64,000 nucleotides of DNA from Anatilimnocola aggregata (GCF_007747655.1 NZ_CP036274.1:8308001-8372000), one strand, 5' to 3'; counted from the stretch's first letter, positions 43,368 to 54,307 are shown. A program made the numbers and translations. Notes: a model not told the origin generated them from the sequence alone.

Positions 43368-44933
43368 ATGACCATCCGCGTTTACAACACTCTCAGCAAG
43401 AACAAAGAAACTTTCGAAACCGTGCAGCCCGGCAAGGTGGGCATCTACCTGTGCGGACCAACGGTCTACAAAGAGAGCCACATCGGCCACATGGTGGGGC
43501 CTGTGATTTTCGACACGATCAAGCGGTATCTCACGTACAACGGCTACGACGTGACCTGGGTCGTCAACATCACCGATGTCGACGACAAACTGATTCAGCA
43601 GCAGCACGAGCGGGGCATCCCCATGGCCGCGATCGCGGATGAGATGGTCATCGACTATCTCAACAACCTGGCGGGGCTCGGCGTCGATCAAATCGACAAG
43701 ATGCCCAAAGCCACCGAGCACATGCAGGGGATCATCGATTTCAACGCCTCGCTGATTAAGAAGGGGCACGCGTATGTCTCCGATGGTGACGTGCTGTTCG
43801 ATGTCGCCAAGGATCCGGCTTACGGCAAACTGAGCAATCGCTCGCCCGAAGATCAACAGGGCGAAGGTGGCGGGCATGCTTCGAAGAAGCGGAACCCGGG
43901 CGACTTTGCGCTGTGGAAGGCGGCTAAGCCGGGCGAACCCGCCTGGGACAGCCCGTGGGGCAAGGGGCGACCTGGCTGGCACATCGAGTGCTCGGCCATG
44001 TGCAAAGCGATTCTCGGCGAGACATTCGATATCCACGGCGGCGGGCTCGACCTGATGTTCCCGCACCATGAGAACGAACTGGCGCAAAGCCAATGCTGCC
44101 ACGGCAAGCCGATGGTCAAATATTGGATGCACAACGGCCTGCTCCGCAAAGCAGCCTCGGCCGGCAAGATCGGTGGCAAGGGTGATCGCGAAGCAGCAGC
44201 CGATGACGGCGGCAAGGTCAGCCGCTCAAAGGGGGCCGGCGGTTTGGCTGACGATATCGCCCGGCTCGGCGGCGAGCGAATTCGCTTCTTCCTCCTGAGC
44301 ACGCACTATCGCAGCACCGTGATGTTCGGCGAAGAAGGGCTGGCCGAAACAGCCAAGTCGCTTGACGGCTTCTATCGCTTCTTTGAGCGTTTTCAGAAAA
44401 TCACCAAGCAGCGGTACTTCAATCTTCCCTTTGCCAAAACGCGCAAAGAGGGTGACGAGATCGATACCAAAGAGCCACTGCTCAAGACTCTGGCCGAGCA
44501 GCGCAAGAACTTCCTCGAGAAGATGGACGACGACTTCAATACCGGCGGCGCGATCGCCGAATTGTTCGACATGCTCCGCGAACTCAACAAGTTCGCCGAT
44601 CAGAAGAATCTCGAGCGCTTCACCACCATGGCGCCGGAACCGGCCGTGTTCTCCGACCCCGATGTGCAAACGCTGGTGAAGGGTGCCCGCGTGCTGCGAG
44701 AGTTGACCGCAATTCTCGGCGTCTTCAAAACCGTGCAGCCCAAGCGAGGCGGTGGCGGCGATGGTGTCGTCGATAAGCTGATGCCGCTCTTGATCGAACT
44801 GCGAGCCAATGCCCGTGCGAACAAGGACTTCGCCACGGGCGACCTGATTCGCAACAAGCTGATCGAAAGTGGGATCACGCTGGAAGACAAAAAGGGCGGG
44901 CCGACGGAGTGGCGGATTGGTAGCAGCTCATGA
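43368..44933 (+). CDS. cysS: Cysteinyl-tRNA synthetase with non-canonical KMSKS region
   Basis: 521 residues. Class I core: [20 protein letters not shown] with the zinc Cys and [18 protein letters not shown] and the [15 protein letters not shown] zinc site. In place of KMSKS is [16 protein letters not shown], after an insertion of about 24 residues following MHNGLLR. The second Lys-Ser is kept as SRSKG. The C-terminal part is typical ([33 protein letters not shown]). Overlaps ruvC by four bases (ATGA). Confidence 0.93.
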   Translation: MTIRVYNTLSKNKETFETVQPGKVGIYLCGPTVYKESHIGHMVGPVIFDTIKRYLTYNGYDVTWVVNITDVDDKLIQQQHERGIPMAAIADEMVIDYLNNLAGLGVDQIDKMPKATEHMQGIIDFNASLIKKGHAYVSDGDVLFDVAKDPAYGKLSNRSPEDQQGEGGGHASKKRNPGDFALWKAAKPGEPAWDSPWGKGRPGWHIECSAMCKAILGETFDIHGGGLDLMFPHHENELAQSQCCHGKPMVKYWMHNGLLRKAASAGKIGGKGDREAAADDGGKVSRSKGAGGLADDIARLGGERIRFFLLSTHYRSTVMFGEEGLAETAKSLDGFYRFFERFQKITKQRYFNLPFAKTRKEGDEIDTKEPLLKTLAEQRKNFLEKMDDDFNTGGAIAELFDMLRELNKFADQKNLERFTTMAPEPAVFSDPDVQTLVKGARVLRELTAILGVFKTVQPKRGGGGDGVVDKLMPLLIELRANARANKDFATGDLIRNKLIESGITLEDKKGGPTEWRIGSSS

Positions 44934-45472
44934 GCACGCTTCCTACACTGCGCATCGTCGGCATCGACCCCGGCCTGAACATCACCGGCTATGCGGTGAT
45001 CGAAAGCACCGGCCAACAAGTCAAACTGATCGAGGCGGGCGTGGTGCGCGGCAAGTCAACGGGAAGTCTGGCTGCTCGGCTGCAAGAGATCTTCGAAGGG
45101 GTTCGCGACGTCATCGCCAGCCTTTCGCCGGAAGTGATGGCCATCGAGCAGCTCTATTCGCATTACGAGCGGCCAACGACAGCCATCCTGATGGGGCACG
45201 CCCGCGGCGTGATCGTGCTCGCCGCCCAACTCGGTGGCATCGAAGTGCAAAGTTACGCCGCCACTAAAGTCAAAAAACTCCTCACCGGCAACGGCCGCGC
45301 ACCGAAGGCGCAAGTGCAGCAAGCGGTGATTCAACCCTTTCGCCTTAGCAAAGCTCCCGAGCCTCCCGACGTGGCCGATGCGATGGCCATCGCCCTTTGC
45401 CATCATTTTCATCGCCGCGAGTCGAGCCCCATCGGCGGCCTGAATAGCAAGCGTGGCCGAGCGGCGAGTTAA
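44930..45472 (+). CDS. ruvC: Crossover junction endonuclease RuvC
   Basis: 180 residues. Catalytic acids: Asp13 in [12 protein letters not shown], Glu73 in [11 protein letters not shown], Asp147 and Asp150 in [11 protein letters not shown]. Resolves Holliday junctions. Translationally coupled to cysS by the ATGA overlap; no ruvA/ruvB is adjacent. Confidence 0.96.
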   Translation: MSTLPTLRIVGIDPGLNITGYAVIESTGQQVKLIEAGVVRGKSTGSLAARLQEIFEGVRDVIASLSPEVMAIEQLYSHYERPTTAILMGHARGVIVLAAQLGGIEVQSYAATKVKKLLTGNGRAPKAQVQQAVIQPFRLSKAPEPPDVADAMAIALCHHFHRRESSPIGGLNSKRGRAAS

Positions 45473-45486
45473 TTTCACATTTCCCA

Positions 45487-45511
45487 GTAACGTGGGCTGA
45501 CGTCCACGCTA
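45487..45511. repeat. REP-like palindrome (cgtgggctgacgtccacg)
   Basis: Imperfect hairpin GTAACGTGGGC/GTCCACGCTAC. Relative of 25848-25865. Confidence 0.45.
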
Positions 45512-45553
45512 CATCAATCAAAATCATCCGTTCCTCTCACCGCTATCCTGCTC

Positions 45554-46549
45554 ATGCCTGCCAATCTCACGCCGCAGTATCACAAGGTCGAAGAAGAGTA
45601 TCGTCGCGCTCAGACGCCAGAGGATGAACTCCGTTGCCTGGAACTGATGCTGCGGGAAATTCCCAAGCACAAGGGAACCGACAAGCTACAGGCCGAACTG
45701 AAGGCAAAGATCAGCAAGGCCAAGCAGGAAGTCGAAGTCGCCAAAAAGAGTGCTAAAAAGGGTGGCCCGAGTCTGAAGTTGCCGCGGCAAGGTGCTGGCC
45801 GGGTGATCCTGCTCGGCGGTCCGAACGCGGGGAAGAGCTCGCTGCTGAAGGCGGTGACGCGGGCCACTCCCGAAGTGGCTCCCTATCCGTTCACGACGCG
45901 CGAGCCCCAACTGGGCATGATGCCTTGGGAAGACATCAACATTCAGCTGATCGATACGCCCCCGATCTCGGCCGACGTCTTCGACCCCAACTTGCTTGGC
46001 CTCATTCGGGGCAGCGATCTCGTGCTGCTGATGGTCGATCTTGGTGCCGACGAAGGAACCGAACAACTGCAGGCGGTGCTTGATCAGTTGAAAGGAACCA
46101 AGACCAGGCTCGCGAACGAGTCGTATCTGGACGAAGACGACATCGGGGTTTCGTTCACCAAGACATTACTCGTCCTCAACAAGATCGATCTCCCCGAAGC
46201 GGCTGACCGTCTGGCCCTGATGCGCGAGTTCATCACCCTCGACTTCGACGAGCACCACATCTCAGCCGAAGCGGGCATGGGGCTCGACGAACTGAAAGCG
46301 GCGGTCGTCCAGGCGCTCGATATCGTCCGCGTTTACACCAAGCTGCCCAACAAGAAGGAGGCCGACTTTGATAAGCCCTTTACGTTGCGCCGGGGCGGCA
46401 CGCTCATGGACGTCGCCGAACTCATTCACAAAGATGTGGCTGCTAGTTTCAAGCACGCCCGCGTCTGGGGGACCAACATCAACCCGGGCAGCACGGTGAA
46501 GGGCGACTACGTCGTCAGCGATAAGGACGTAGTCGAAATTCACTCGTAG
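45554..46549 (+). CDS. DRG/Obg-like GTPase with C-terminal TGS domain
   Basis: 331 residues. Helical N-terminus (EEEYRRAQTPEDELRCLELM), G1 GGPNAGKSS, G3 DTPP instead of DTPG, G4 NKID, and a C-terminal TGS domain (PFTLRRGGTLMDVAELIHKD, HARVWG). Closest to the DRG family by layout. Probably binds GTP and acts on translation or ribosome-associated RNA; the target is not known. Converges on eda with a 4-bp gap. Confidence 0.85.
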   Translation: MPANLTPQYHKVEEEYRRAQTPEDELRCLELMLREIPKHKGTDKLQAELKAKISKAKQEVEVAKKSAKKGGPSLKLPRQGAGRVILLGGPNAGKSSLLKAVTRATPEVAPYPFTTREPQLGMMPWEDINIQLIDTPPISADVFDPNLLGLIRGSDLVLLMVDLGADEGTEQLQAVLDQLKGTKTRLANESYLDEDDIGVSFTKTLLVLNKIDLPEAADRLALMREFITLDFDEHHISAEAGMGLDELKAAVVQALDIVRVYTKLPNKKEADFDKPFTLRRGGTLMDVAELIHKDVAASFKHARVWGTNINPGSTVKGDYVVSDKDVVEIHS

Positions 46550-46553
46550 AGCA

Positions 46554-47204
46554 CTATTTGCTCCGGTATTCCTTCAGCAGTTGCTGGTACTGCCGGGCGA
46601 GGTTTTCGATTTTCTTCAAGTCGCCAGCAGCAACCAGCTTGGGATCGACCAGCGAAGTCCCAACGCCAAGCGCACAAGCGCCAGCCTTAAGAAAATCGGT
46701 CGCAGTTTCGAGATTCACGCCGCCGGTGGGCATCAGGCGAATGTGCGGCAGCGGCCCGTGCAAAGCTTTAAGGTATTTGGGGCCGGTGAGGTCCGAAGGG
46801 AAAATCTTCACGATATCGGCCCCCGCTTGCCAGGCGGTGACGACTTCGGTCGGCGTGAGCGCGCCGGGCATAACGAGCTTACTGTAGCGTTTGCACATCT
46901 CGATGACCTGCACGTTCACCGTCGGCGAAACAATGAACTGGGCACCGGCCAGGAACGCGGCGCGGCAGGTCTCGGGATCGAGCACGGTTCCCGCACCCAG
47001 CAGCACGCGGTCGCCCAGTTTATCGGCGACCCGTTCCAGCACTTGCACCGCTTTGGGGACCGTGAAGGTGACTTCCATCACATCGACGCCGCCGGCCAGC
47101 AGCGCCTCGGCCACATCCACGAGCTTCTCGCCACTTTCCGCGCGAATCACTGCCACAATGCAACTATCGAGAACACGGTCGAGGGGGGAGGGGGTCGTGG
47201 ACAT
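46554..47204 (-). CDS. eda: KDPG/KHG aldolase
   Basis: 216 residues. Glu44 (DVMEVTF), Arg21 and the Schiff-base Lys133 (ADIVKIFPSD) are all present, and the phosphate site is GGVN. Cleaves 2-keto-3-deoxy-6-phosphogluconate or 4-hydroxy-2-oxoglutarate. AGGAG lies 8 nt upstream of the ATG. No edd or kdgK gene is adjacent. Confidence 0.93.
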   Translation of the reverse strand: MSTTPSPLDRVLDSCIVAVIRAESGEKLVDVAEALLAGGVDVMEVTFTVPKAVQVLERVADKLGDRVLLGAGTVLDPETCRAAFLAGAQFIVSPTVNVQVIEMCKRYSKLVMPGALTPTEVVTAWQAGADIVKIFPSDLTGPKYLKALHGPLPHIRLMPTGGVNLETATDFLKAGACALGVGTSLVDPKLVAAGDLKKIENLARQYQQLLKEYRSK

Positions 47205-47267
47205 TAATTCGGCTCCTGGGATGGTTTTGGGTGCATTCTAATTCAGGCAGCGAAGTTACGCAGGCCT

Positions 47268-47963
47268 TCATTCCAGCCACTCAATTTCGACATCGCGATA
47301 CAATTCTATGAACCATTCCGAGTCTTCCGGAACGTGTTCCTCGTGGCGTTTGTCGAGCACCTTCCGTACACCATGCAGGTCTGTGTAGTGAGTCCGATAG
47401 GGAAGGAGTTGGCCGTTCTCAAAAACCGCCAGGCAGTCAGTGTACGAATTGCAAATTCCTGCCGGTCCGCCGACCTCGTATGTCAATTCGTCGCGACTGA
47501 TGTAATTTGAAAGCCGGAAAAACCCGTCGTGACTGTGCCATGACAGAGTCATGTACTGGCCGAATACTCGCGAGTCGGGAGAAAGAGGCGACGTCCGGGG
47601 TTCAACATAGCAAAAGAAACGGCCATGTCGCATGGTCAGATGATGATTCAGAGGACCGCTTGCGTGCAGTGTTTCGTAAATAAACTCTGCCGGAAAGCCA
47701 AAATCCATTGTCTCCCTGAAGCACGGCAAGGCTTGCTGGACTAACTCGCGCAGCGTGATCGATCCTTGATATTCTGCTGCCGCAGGATAGGCTTCCACAG
47801 CCAACAGATCGTCGATCCAAAGGTCTCCATAGTGCGCGAGAATCTCCTCGTGTGTATGGCCAGCTCGCAATAGCGAAAGCAACCACTCTACGGAGTAGTG
47901 ACACACGCTCGGCTTACCATTGCAAATGGCAGGGTCTATCTTGATACATGCGAGTAGGCTCAT
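47268..47963 (-). CDS. Protein with DUF433-type N-terminus and unknown C-terminus
   Basis: 231 residues. Residues 1-60 (CIKIDPAICNGKPSVCHYSV, HTHEEILAHYGDLWIDDLLA) match DUF433, an HTH antitoxin-like module. The remaining 170 residues (MDFGFPAEFIYETLHASG, LTMRHGRFFCYVEPRTS) are unrecognised. No toxin gene is adjacent. Standalone regulator or fusion is possible. Confidence 0.6.
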   Translation of the reverse strand: MSLLACIKIDPAICNGKPSVCHYSVEWLLSLLRAGHTHEEILAHYGDLWIDDLLAVEAYPAAAEYQGSITLRELVQQALPCFRETMDFGFPAEFIYETLHASGPLNHHLTMRHGRFFCYVEPRTSPLSPDSRVFGQYMTLSWHSHDGFFRLSNYISRDELTYEVGGPAGICNSYTDCLAVFENGQLLPYRTHYTDLHGVRKVLDKRHEEHVPEDSEWFIELYRDVEIEWLE

Positions 47964-48510
47964 GAGATCAATTTAATCCAGCCAACTGGATTTGTCAGCG
48001 GAATGACTGCCGACTCGAAGCAGCGCCGCGCCCTTGATTTTCCAATTGGCCCCAAATAGCTGCCAATTTTTTCGAACCGCCTAAGTCCAGCCTGCGTATG
48101 GTTTCCCGGCGAGGCAACGATTCCTCGCTCTTCTGTCGCCGATGATGGCAAGCAAATATCCAGCGCCCTGGTGAGAACCGAGCTTTTTTGGCGCTGTTAC
48201 CGACGACTTATCCCAGGAGGAAGTCTGTCCAGAATTGCTGAAAAACGAGTCCCTAGGGGATGACGGTTTCGGTGAATCTGGGCAGATGGCAGGCGGTCGG
48301 AGTGTACCGGGAGTTCTCAGAGAATTCGCAGCGATTCTTCTGAGCCCCAGCGCTCGCCGATCGACCTCAGCCGCGGTGCGTGAATGGCCGCTTCCGGTCC
48401 CGGAAACTGGACTAGCTTCGCCGCATGTGCATAATACAGGTGGAGTTACCGGACACAGGGACTTTGACGCCGCGACACCTTGTCGCCGCGGAGTTGACGG
48501 CAGCAGAACG
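47964..48510. other. Intergenic region without supported gene
   Basis: An open frame of about 180 codons begins at 48235 but only its last 87 codons (from the ATG at 48511) look coding. The rest, including the divergent promoters, shows no repeat or RNA gene that I can recognise. Confidence 0.45.
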
Positions 48511-48774
48511 ATGAAGCAGCTCACTCCCGAGACCATCACGAATCTGATTTATGGGCTCGCAGGACTCGTCGGGTTGGTAGTGATTGCGGTGGTCGTACTG
48601 GGAAAGTTGCGCGGTAACGCACAGCAGTCCGAAGATACTGCCAGCCAGTTGCTATCGAACTTGCAAGATTTGCGACAGGAGGGTGACATCAGCGACGCCG
48701 AATACCGAACTATAAAAGCGGTGCTAGGAGCAAAGCTCCAGCAGCGAGTAAAGGACGATCAGAACAAGGGTTAG
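48511..48774 (+). CDS. Small membrane protein with SHOCT-like C-terminus
   Basis: 87 residues: a membrane helix (LIYGLAGLVGLVVIAVVVLG) then LSNLQDLRQEGDISDAEYRT, a SHOCT-like motif common in small membrane proteins. The function is unknown. The ATG start is preferred over the upstream open frame. Confidence 0.55.
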   Translation: MKQLTPETITNLIYGLAGLVGLVVIAVVVLGKLRGNAQQSEDTASQLLSNLQDLRQEGDISDAEYRTIKAVLGAKLQQRVKDDQNKG

Positions 48775-49069
48775 ATCAGACTTCAGCGGTCGCACCGGGG
48801 ACAACACCCGGGGAAACTTTGCGGCCCACGAAGACTGTTCGCACCGTGCCAGCTGGTCCTGCTTTATCGCCTGTTCCGGCCTGGGAGGTCGGCAGCATCT
48901 GCAAGAGTTTTCCCCGAAGTTACCCGATACGCTCGAACTTTAAGCGGACAAGGATGCCCCCTACCCGGTTTGTGCGACCAGAGCACTGCCATCGAGCTTG
49001 CACCTGAGATTCTGTTGGCCTGGTTGACCCACCGCCAACTTAATTCCGCTGAAAGGAGTGTTGTTTTCT

Positions 49070-50356
49070 ATGCCGACAGGTAAGGACATGAGTGGAGGGC
49101 GGCGAAGCGCCAGTACCACAAAGAAGAACGCCTTCTGCTCGTTTTGTCGCAAAAGCTATCGCGACGTCGGACCGCTCGTCGAAGGGCCCGGCGATGTGTA
49201 CATCTGCGGCGAGTGTATCGAACTCTGCCAATCGATCCTCGATCAAGAACAACGCCGCCGCGGCGCGACTAAGCCTCTGTTCAATCGAATTCCGACGCCG
49301 CGTGAATTGGTTAGTTCTCTCGACCAGTACGTCGTCGGCCAGACCTTCCCTAAGAAGGTTCTGTCGGTCGCCGTTCACAACCATTACAAGCGGTTGCAAC
49401 TGGGCTTCGAAGGTTCAGAAGTCGAAGTCGAGAAATCGAACATCCTGCTGCTGGGCCCCACCGGCTCGGGCAAGACGCTGCTCGCTCGCACTTTGGCTCG
49501 CGTGCTCAATGTCCCCTTCGCCATCGGCGATGCCACCACGCTGACCGAAGCGGGTTATGTGGGTGAAGACGTCGAGAACCTGCTTTTGAAGCTGCTGCAC
49601 GCTGCCGACTTCGACCTGGAAGCCGCCCAGCGTGGCGTGCTCTACATCGACGAAATCGACAAGATCGGCAAGACGAGCCAGAACGTCTCGATCACTCGCG
49701 ACGTCTCGGGCGAAGGGGTGCAACAGGCGTTGCTAAAAATGCTCGAAGGGACCGTCGCCAATGTTCCGCCGCAAGGGGGCCGCAAGCATCCCGAGCAGCA
49801 GTACATTCAGATGGACACGACCAACATTCTGTTCATCTGCGGCGGGACGTTTGTTGGCATCGAAGACATCGTTCGCAAGCGGCTCGGCAAGAAGTCACTC
49901 GGCTTCAGCCAGTCGACCACCAGCCATACGAACGAGATGGACACCGCCGAAGTGCTGTCGTTGGTGCAGACCGAAGACATCCTTGAGTTCGGCATGATTC
50001 CAGAACTCATCGGCCGCTTGCCAGTGATTGCCTCGCTCGCTCCGCTCGATCACTCGGGCCTGGTGAAAGTCCTTACCGAACCCAAGAACGCTTTGCTCCG
50101 TCAGTACCAAACCTTGTTCCAGATGGAAGACTGCCAGCTGGAGTTCAGCGACTCGGCTCTCAACGCCATCGCTCACAAGGCTGTGGTGAAGGGAACCGGA
50201 GCCCGCGGCCTGCGTTCGATTGTTGAACAAACCATGCTCGACGTGATGTTCGAACTCCCCGATCAACCGAAGGGAAGCAAGTTCATCATCGACGACGACA
50301 TCGTCATGGGACGTCGCAAGATGTTCCCCGTCGAAGTGAAAGCCAAGAGCGCCTAA
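49070..50356 (+). CDS. clpX: ATP-dependent Clp protease ATP-binding subunit ClpX
   Basis: About 428 residues. N-terminal zinc-binding domain with Cys23, 26, 46 and 49 (FCSFC, CGEC), Walker A GPTGSGKT (about 129-136), Walker B LYIDEIDK, and the [10 protein letters not shown] sensor-2 region. Unfolds substrates for ClpP. ATG 49070 has AAGGAG 11 nt upstream; a GTG at 49058 is in frame. No clpP or tig is adjacent, unlike many bacteria. The 295 bp before it (48775-49069) hold no gene that I can support. Confidence 0.95.
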   Translation: MPTGKDMSGGRRSASTTKKNAFCSFCRKSYRDVGPLVEGPGDVYICGECIELCQSILDQEQRRRGATKPLFNRIPTPRELVSSLDQYVVGQTFPKKVLSVAVHNHYKRLQLGFEGSEVEVEKSNILLLGPTGSGKTLLARTLARVLNVPFAIGDATTLTEAGYVGEDVENLLLKLLHAADFDLEAAQRGVLYIDEIDKIGKTSQNVSITRDVSGEGVQQALLKMLEGTVANVPPQGGRKHPEQQYIQMDTTNILFICGGTFVGIEDIVRKRLGKKSLGFSQSTTSHTNEMDTAEVLSLVQTEDILEFGMIPELIGRLPVIASLAPLDHSGLVKVLTEPKNALLRQYQTLFQMEDCQLEFSDSALNAIAHKAVVKGTGARGLRSIVEQTMLDVMFELPDQPKGSKFIIDDDIVMGRRKMFPVEVKAKSA

Positions 50357-50442
50357 GCTCGCGGCGAACGACTTGCACAAATGGATCCAAACCTGGCCAC
50401 GAGTTTCGTGGCCAGTGTTGTTTCTTGCGAGATACGTTGACC

Positions 50443-51255
50443 ATGCTCGACACCGCACTCGATCTCGCTGCTGCAGCTATTCGCCAGGCTGATGCGCTGC
50501 TAATTGGTGCGGGCGCGGGTATGGGTGTCGATTCGGGACTGCCCGACTTTCGCGGCAGTGAAGGCTTTTGGAAGGCCTACCCGCCATTTCACGGCCGATC
50601 GTTTGCCGCGTTATCGACGCCTCACTGGTTCCGCACCGATTCGCAATTGGCCTGGGGCTTCTTTGGTCATCGCTATCAGCTGTATCGCGACACGCGGCCT
50701 CATGCGGGCTTCGAGATTCTGCGCCAGTGGTGCGAACGGCGGGAGCATCGCTACTTCGTGTTCACCAGCAATGTCGATGGCCACTTTCAGCGTGCAGGCT
50801 TTCCCGAAGAGCGAGTGCTTGAGCGGCATGGTTCGATTCAACACTTGCAATGCACCCAGCCCTGCGCGTCGGTCATCTGGCCGGCCGGCGACGCGCTGCA
50901 TTTCGAGATCGACCCGGCCACCATTCGCACCGGTTCTGAACTGCCACGCTGCCCGCATTGCCACGAACTGGCCCGCCCCAACATTCTGATGTTCGACGAC
51001 TACGACTGGCTTCCCGCGCGGTGCGAAGCACAATATCAGCGCTATGCTACTTGGCTGGAGCAAGTGGCCGGCCAACAACTGGTCGCGATCGAGTTCGGCG
51101 CGGGGCTCGCCATTCCAACGGTTCGGCGCGAGTGTGAGCGCTGGTGTACCACACTCATCCGCGTGAACCCGCGCGAAGCAGAAGTTCCGACAGGTGGAAT
51201 CTCATTGCCGCTGGGCGCACTCGAGGCGATTCACGAGATTGATAGACGCCTTTAA
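50443..51255 (+). CDS. Sir2-family NAD-dependent protein deacylase
   Basis: 270 residues. NAD-binding motif GAGAGMGVDSGLPDFRG, catalytic His129 in ERHGSIQH, and a zinc site with Cys137, Cys141, Cys170 and Cys173. TSNVDGHF replaces the usual TQNVDGLH. Acts on protein lysine acyl groups, or possibly on an NAD-linked ADP-ribosylation target. A stand-alone sirtuin; nothing nearby suggests a defence role. Confidence 0.88.
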   Translation: MLDTALDLAAAAIRQADALLIGAGAGMGVDSGLPDFRGSEGFWKAYPPFHGRSFAALSTPHWFRTDSQLAWGFFGHRYQLYRDTRPHAGFEILRQWCERREHRYFVFTSNVDGHFQRAGFPEERVLERHGSIQHLQCTQPCASVIWPAGDALHFEIDPATIRTGSELPRCPHCHELARPNILMFDDYDWLPARCEAQYQRYATWLEQVAGQQLVAIEFGAGLAIPTVRRECERWCTTLIRVNPREAEVPTGGISLPLGALEAIHEIDRRL

Positions 51256-51548
51256 TGGGCGCTCACTGTTCATCTTGACCATGCGACGCGAGCGAGTGTC
51301 GACCTCGCTCATGCTCAGGTTCGCCAGGCGGCCTGCCGCAAGCACCCCTCGATGTTGGGTGACATCCAGTCACCCCCTCCCCACGTATGGGTCGGTTAGC
51401 ATTTTTTGCGCGAATTACTGCGCACATTTCGCATAACAATTCGAACGGTTCGTCTATCAATATATATATCGCGACGCTTCTCTCTCCCGTGATCCGACCG
51501 TGGACCACAAGCAGTTGCGATGAGGTGATTTGATGCGGATGTGCCCTG

Positions 51549-52520
51549 ATGAAAAATCCACGCTGGTGGAACTGCGGTGTTGTTGGTGCCGGGCGAATTC
51601 AAGCAGGACGCGCACGAGCGTTTACGCTGGTTGAACTCTTGGTGGTGATTGCCATTATTGGCGTGCTCGTAGCGCTGCTGCTCCCCGCAGTGCAAGCCGC
51701 TCGCGAAGCGGCCCGCCGCATGAGTTGCTCGAACAATCTCAAGCAGTACGGCCTTGCACTGCAAAACTATCACGACACGATGCTCGCGTTTCCCTACGGC
51801 GGTACCAACGGTATTTCGAAGAACCGCGACCTGTCGTGGCAACTCCGGATTCTGCCGTTCATGGAACAGAACAACATTTACACCCAAGTGGACTGGAACT
51901 CGAGCTACAACAGTGCGGCCAACTACTTGGTTGGTCACATGTTCGTGAAGGGAAGTGTTTGCCCGAGCCAAACGGCGTTGCGCTCCGGTTCATCGGGCGA
52001 AAAGAGTGCAACGGAGACCTTGCCTGGCTTCACCACGCATTACTACGGCATTAATGGACCGCAAGGGACGAATGTCAAGACGGGGCAGACCTACACGGAC
52101 CATGCGCTCTCAACGGCTGGCCATGGTGACATTGCGGCGGATGGCGTTCTCAATCCGTACGAGTCGATTTCGATGGCCGCTGTCACGGATGGCACGTCGA
52201 ACACGTTCCTCGTGGGCGAAATCTCGTTTCAGAAGGCTCTTCAACCGACTGGTTCGCACAGCTTGCGAATTTGGACCCGTGGCGGTGGTGCCGGCAACAC
52301 GACCAGCAGCACCAAGAACATTGAATTTCCAATTAACTCCACGGTCTACACGAGCGCCACCCCAAACTTCAACGACATCAGCTTCGGCAGCAACCATCCG
52401 GGCGGAGCCCAGTTCGGCCTCACCGATGGTTCAGTTCGGCTGATCACCGCGAATATCGATATGTCGATCTACAAAGCCATGGCCAGTCGCAGCGGTGGTG
52501 AAGCACTCTATGCCGACTAG
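51549..52520 (+). CDS. DUF1559 prepilin-type protein
   Basis: 323 residues, planctomycete hallmark. N-terminal cleavage/methylation signal AFTLVELLVVIAIIGVLVAL, then AAREAARRMSCSNNLKQYGL and a C-terminal DUF1559 domain with FGSNHPGGAQFGLTDGSVRL. Exported as a type IV pilin-like or pseudopilin subunit. The exact role is unknown. It precedes a small lipoprotein, the usual arrangement. Confidence 0.92.
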   Translation: MKNPRWWNCGVVGAGRIQAGRARAFTLVELLVVIAIIGVLVALLLPAVQAAREAARRMSCSNNLKQYGLALQNYHDTMLAFPYGGTNGISKNRDLSWQLRILPFMEQNNIYTQVDWNSSYNSAANYLVGHMFVKGSVCPSQTALRSGSSGEKSATETLPGFTTHYYGINGPQGTNVKTGQTYTDHALSTAGHGDIAADGVLNPYESISMAAVTDGTSNTFLVGEISFQKALQPTGSHSLRIWTRGGGAGNTTSSTKNIEFPINSTVYTSATPNFNDISFGSNHPGGAQFGLTDGSVRLITANIDMSIYKAMASRSGGEALYAD

Positions 52521-52589
52521 TGAATGCAAGGACTTTGAGAAGTGGTCTTGAGGATCAGACAACGTTAATTTGGAACGGAGTGAGTTGCA

Positions 52590-52985
52590 ATGGATCGAGT
52601 GTTTCGCGCGTGGTTAGCTGTTGCTAGTCTAACCACGCTCTTTGGCTTCGCGGGTTGCTCTGGTGGTGGCGACGGCCCCGCGCGGTTTCGTTCGTCTGGC
52701 AGTGTGACGATCGACGGCCAGCCGGTCTCGCAAGGAATGGTCTACTTCATGCCGGCTGCCGGCAATGAAGGGCCGCAAGGTTACGCGACCATTCAAGGTG
52801 GTAAGTACGACACAAACCGTGACGGGGGCGGGACCGTCGGTGGCATGCATCGCATCAAGATTGTCGCACCCGACTTCGAATACGAATCAAGCGGAGATAT
52901 CGATCTGCCCAAATCCGATGGCACGCAGAACTTTGAACTCAAAGCGATTGACGTTCGCCGCATCGTACCTGGCCCACCTGCTTAG
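52590..52985 (+). CDS. Small lipoprotein with carboxypeptidase-regulatory-like fold
   Basis: 131 residues. Lipobox LFGFAGCSGG, then a beta-rich domain (SGSVTIDGQPVSQGMVYFMP) typical of the small lipoproteins that follow DUF1559 genes in planctomycetes. The function is unknown. Confidence 0.8.
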   Translation: MDRVFRAWLAVASLTTLFGFAGCSGGGDGPARFRSSGSVTIDGQPVSQGMVYFMPAAGNEGPQGYATIQGGKYDTNRDGGGTVGGMHRIKIVAPDFEYESSGDIDLPKSDGTQNFELKAIDVRRIVPGPPA

Positions 52986-52995
52986 TAAGTGGTCC

Positions 52996-53068
52996 GGGGT
53001 CGGGAGTCTTTGGCGAAGAGGGATTCAGCTAACTGGAGTGACTCCCTTCGCCAAAAACTCCCGACCCC
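52996..53068. repeat. Palindromic element, left of ychF
   Basis: Inverted arms GGGGTCGGGAGTCTTTGGCG and CGCCAAAAACTCCCGACCCC, about 30-bp loop. A second copy lies at 54308-54380 on the other side of ychF. Confidence 0.8.
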
Positions 53069-53076
53069 TGCAAACA

Positions 53077-54165
53077 TCAATTAAACAGGAAGTGGCAGAT
53101 ATCGCCGTCCTGCATGATGTAATTCTTACCCTCCACGCGCAGACGGCCCGCTGCGCGTAGTTCTTTTTCGCTGCCGTACTTTTCCAGGTCTTCCAGCGAG
53201 TAGACTTCGACGCGAATGAAGCCTTTTTCGAAATCGCTGTGAATGACCCCCGCAGCTTGCGGAGCGGTGGCACCGACGGGAATCGTCCAAGCGCGAACTT
53301 CTTTCTCGCCGGCAGTGAAGTAACTCTGCAGCCCGAGCGTGCGATAAGCTTCGCGCGCGAGGGCCGCGAGAGCGGGCTCTTTCAGCCCGACGCCCGCGAG
53401 CATTTCGCTCCGGTCGGGCTCTTCGAGTTCGGCAATTTCGGACTCGAGCTTGGCACAGACGGGCACGATGCCGGCCGAAATCTTGGTCGCAAACTCGCGG
53501 ACTCGTTGTACCATTGGGCCCTGGCCGAGCAGGTCCGACTCGTCGACGTTGGCGACGAACAAAATCGGCTTGGCAGTCATCAGCCCAAAACTTTGAATCG
53601 CTTCGGCCTCGGGGGCCGCTAGTTTCAAACTGCGCAGCGGTAGCTCCTTCGTCAAATGAGCCAGGCAAGCTTCGATGGCCGCGACGCGCAGCTTGGCTTC
53701 TTTATCGCCGGTGCGCCCCGCCTTCTGCGCCTTTGGCAGCGCGATTTCCAATGCCTGAATATCAGCGAGCATCAACTCCATCTCGATCGTCTCGATATCG
53801 GAGAGGGGATCGACGTTGCCGGTCACGTGAATCACATCCGGATCGTTGAAGCAGCGGACAACCTGCAGAATCGCATCGACCTGGCGAATGTGGCTGAGGA
53901 ACTTGTTCCCCAGGCCTTGCCCCTCGCTGGCACCTTTCACAATGCCAGCGATATCGACCAGCTTGAGAATGGCGGGGATGACTTTTTGCGGTGGAATGAA
54001 CTTGGTGATTCGCCCGAGCCGATCGTCGGGCACGCTGACGATCCCCTCGTTGGGTTCGATTGTGCAAAACGGATAATTGGCCGCCTGCGCACCCTGCGTG
54101 CTGGTGAGGGCATTAAACAACGTGCTCTTGCCCACATTCGGCAGGCCAACAATCCCAGCTTCCAT
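53077..54165 (-). CDS. ychF: Ribosome-associated ATPase YchF
   Basis: 362 residues. G1 [10 protein letters not shown]3 DIAGIVKGA, and NVDE in place of NKxD, the signature that switches specificity to ATP. A TGS-like C-terminal domain follows. Involved in ribosome and redox stress physiology. The gene is enclosed by two copies of one palindromic repeat. Confidence 0.96.
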   Translation of the reverse strand: MEAGIVGLPNVGKSTLFNALTSTQGAQAANYPFCTIEPNEGIVSVPDDRLGRITKFIPPQKVIPAILKLVDIAGIVKGASEGQGLGNKFLSHIRQVDAILQVVRCFNDPDVIHVTGNVDPLSDIETIEMELMLADIQALEIALPKAQKAGRTGDKEAKLRVAAIEACLAHLTKELPLRSLKLAAPEAEAIQSFGLMTAKPILFVANVDESDLLGQGPMVQRVREFATKISAGIVPVCAKLESEIAELEEPDRSEMLAGVGLKEPALAALAREAYRTLGLQSYFTAGEKEVRAWTIPVGATAPQAAGVIHSDFEKGFIRVEVYSLEDLEKYGSEKELRAAGRLRVEGKNYIMQDGDICHFLFN

Positions 54166-54307
54166 CGCAAGTACCTTCTATGAGCGACTCTTCGGGCGCG
54201 TGCAGTCAATAAGCATCTCAGTTTCCCGGGTCAGGCCAAAATCGGCAAGGGTAGTGAGCCGCTGCCATCAGAAACGTGTGATACCGGGAAAGTGAAGTAG
54301 TAGGCCT

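Noticed and set aside
48819-49007. 62-codon frame upstream of clpX
   Set aside because: Low-complexity, no start signal, and it spans the region where the clpX leader must lie.
50443-51255. Sirtuin as part of a Thoeris- or DSR-like defence system
   Set aside because: It has a normal zinc site and catalytic His and no partner gene; it is among housekeeping genes and 20 kb from the TIR gene.
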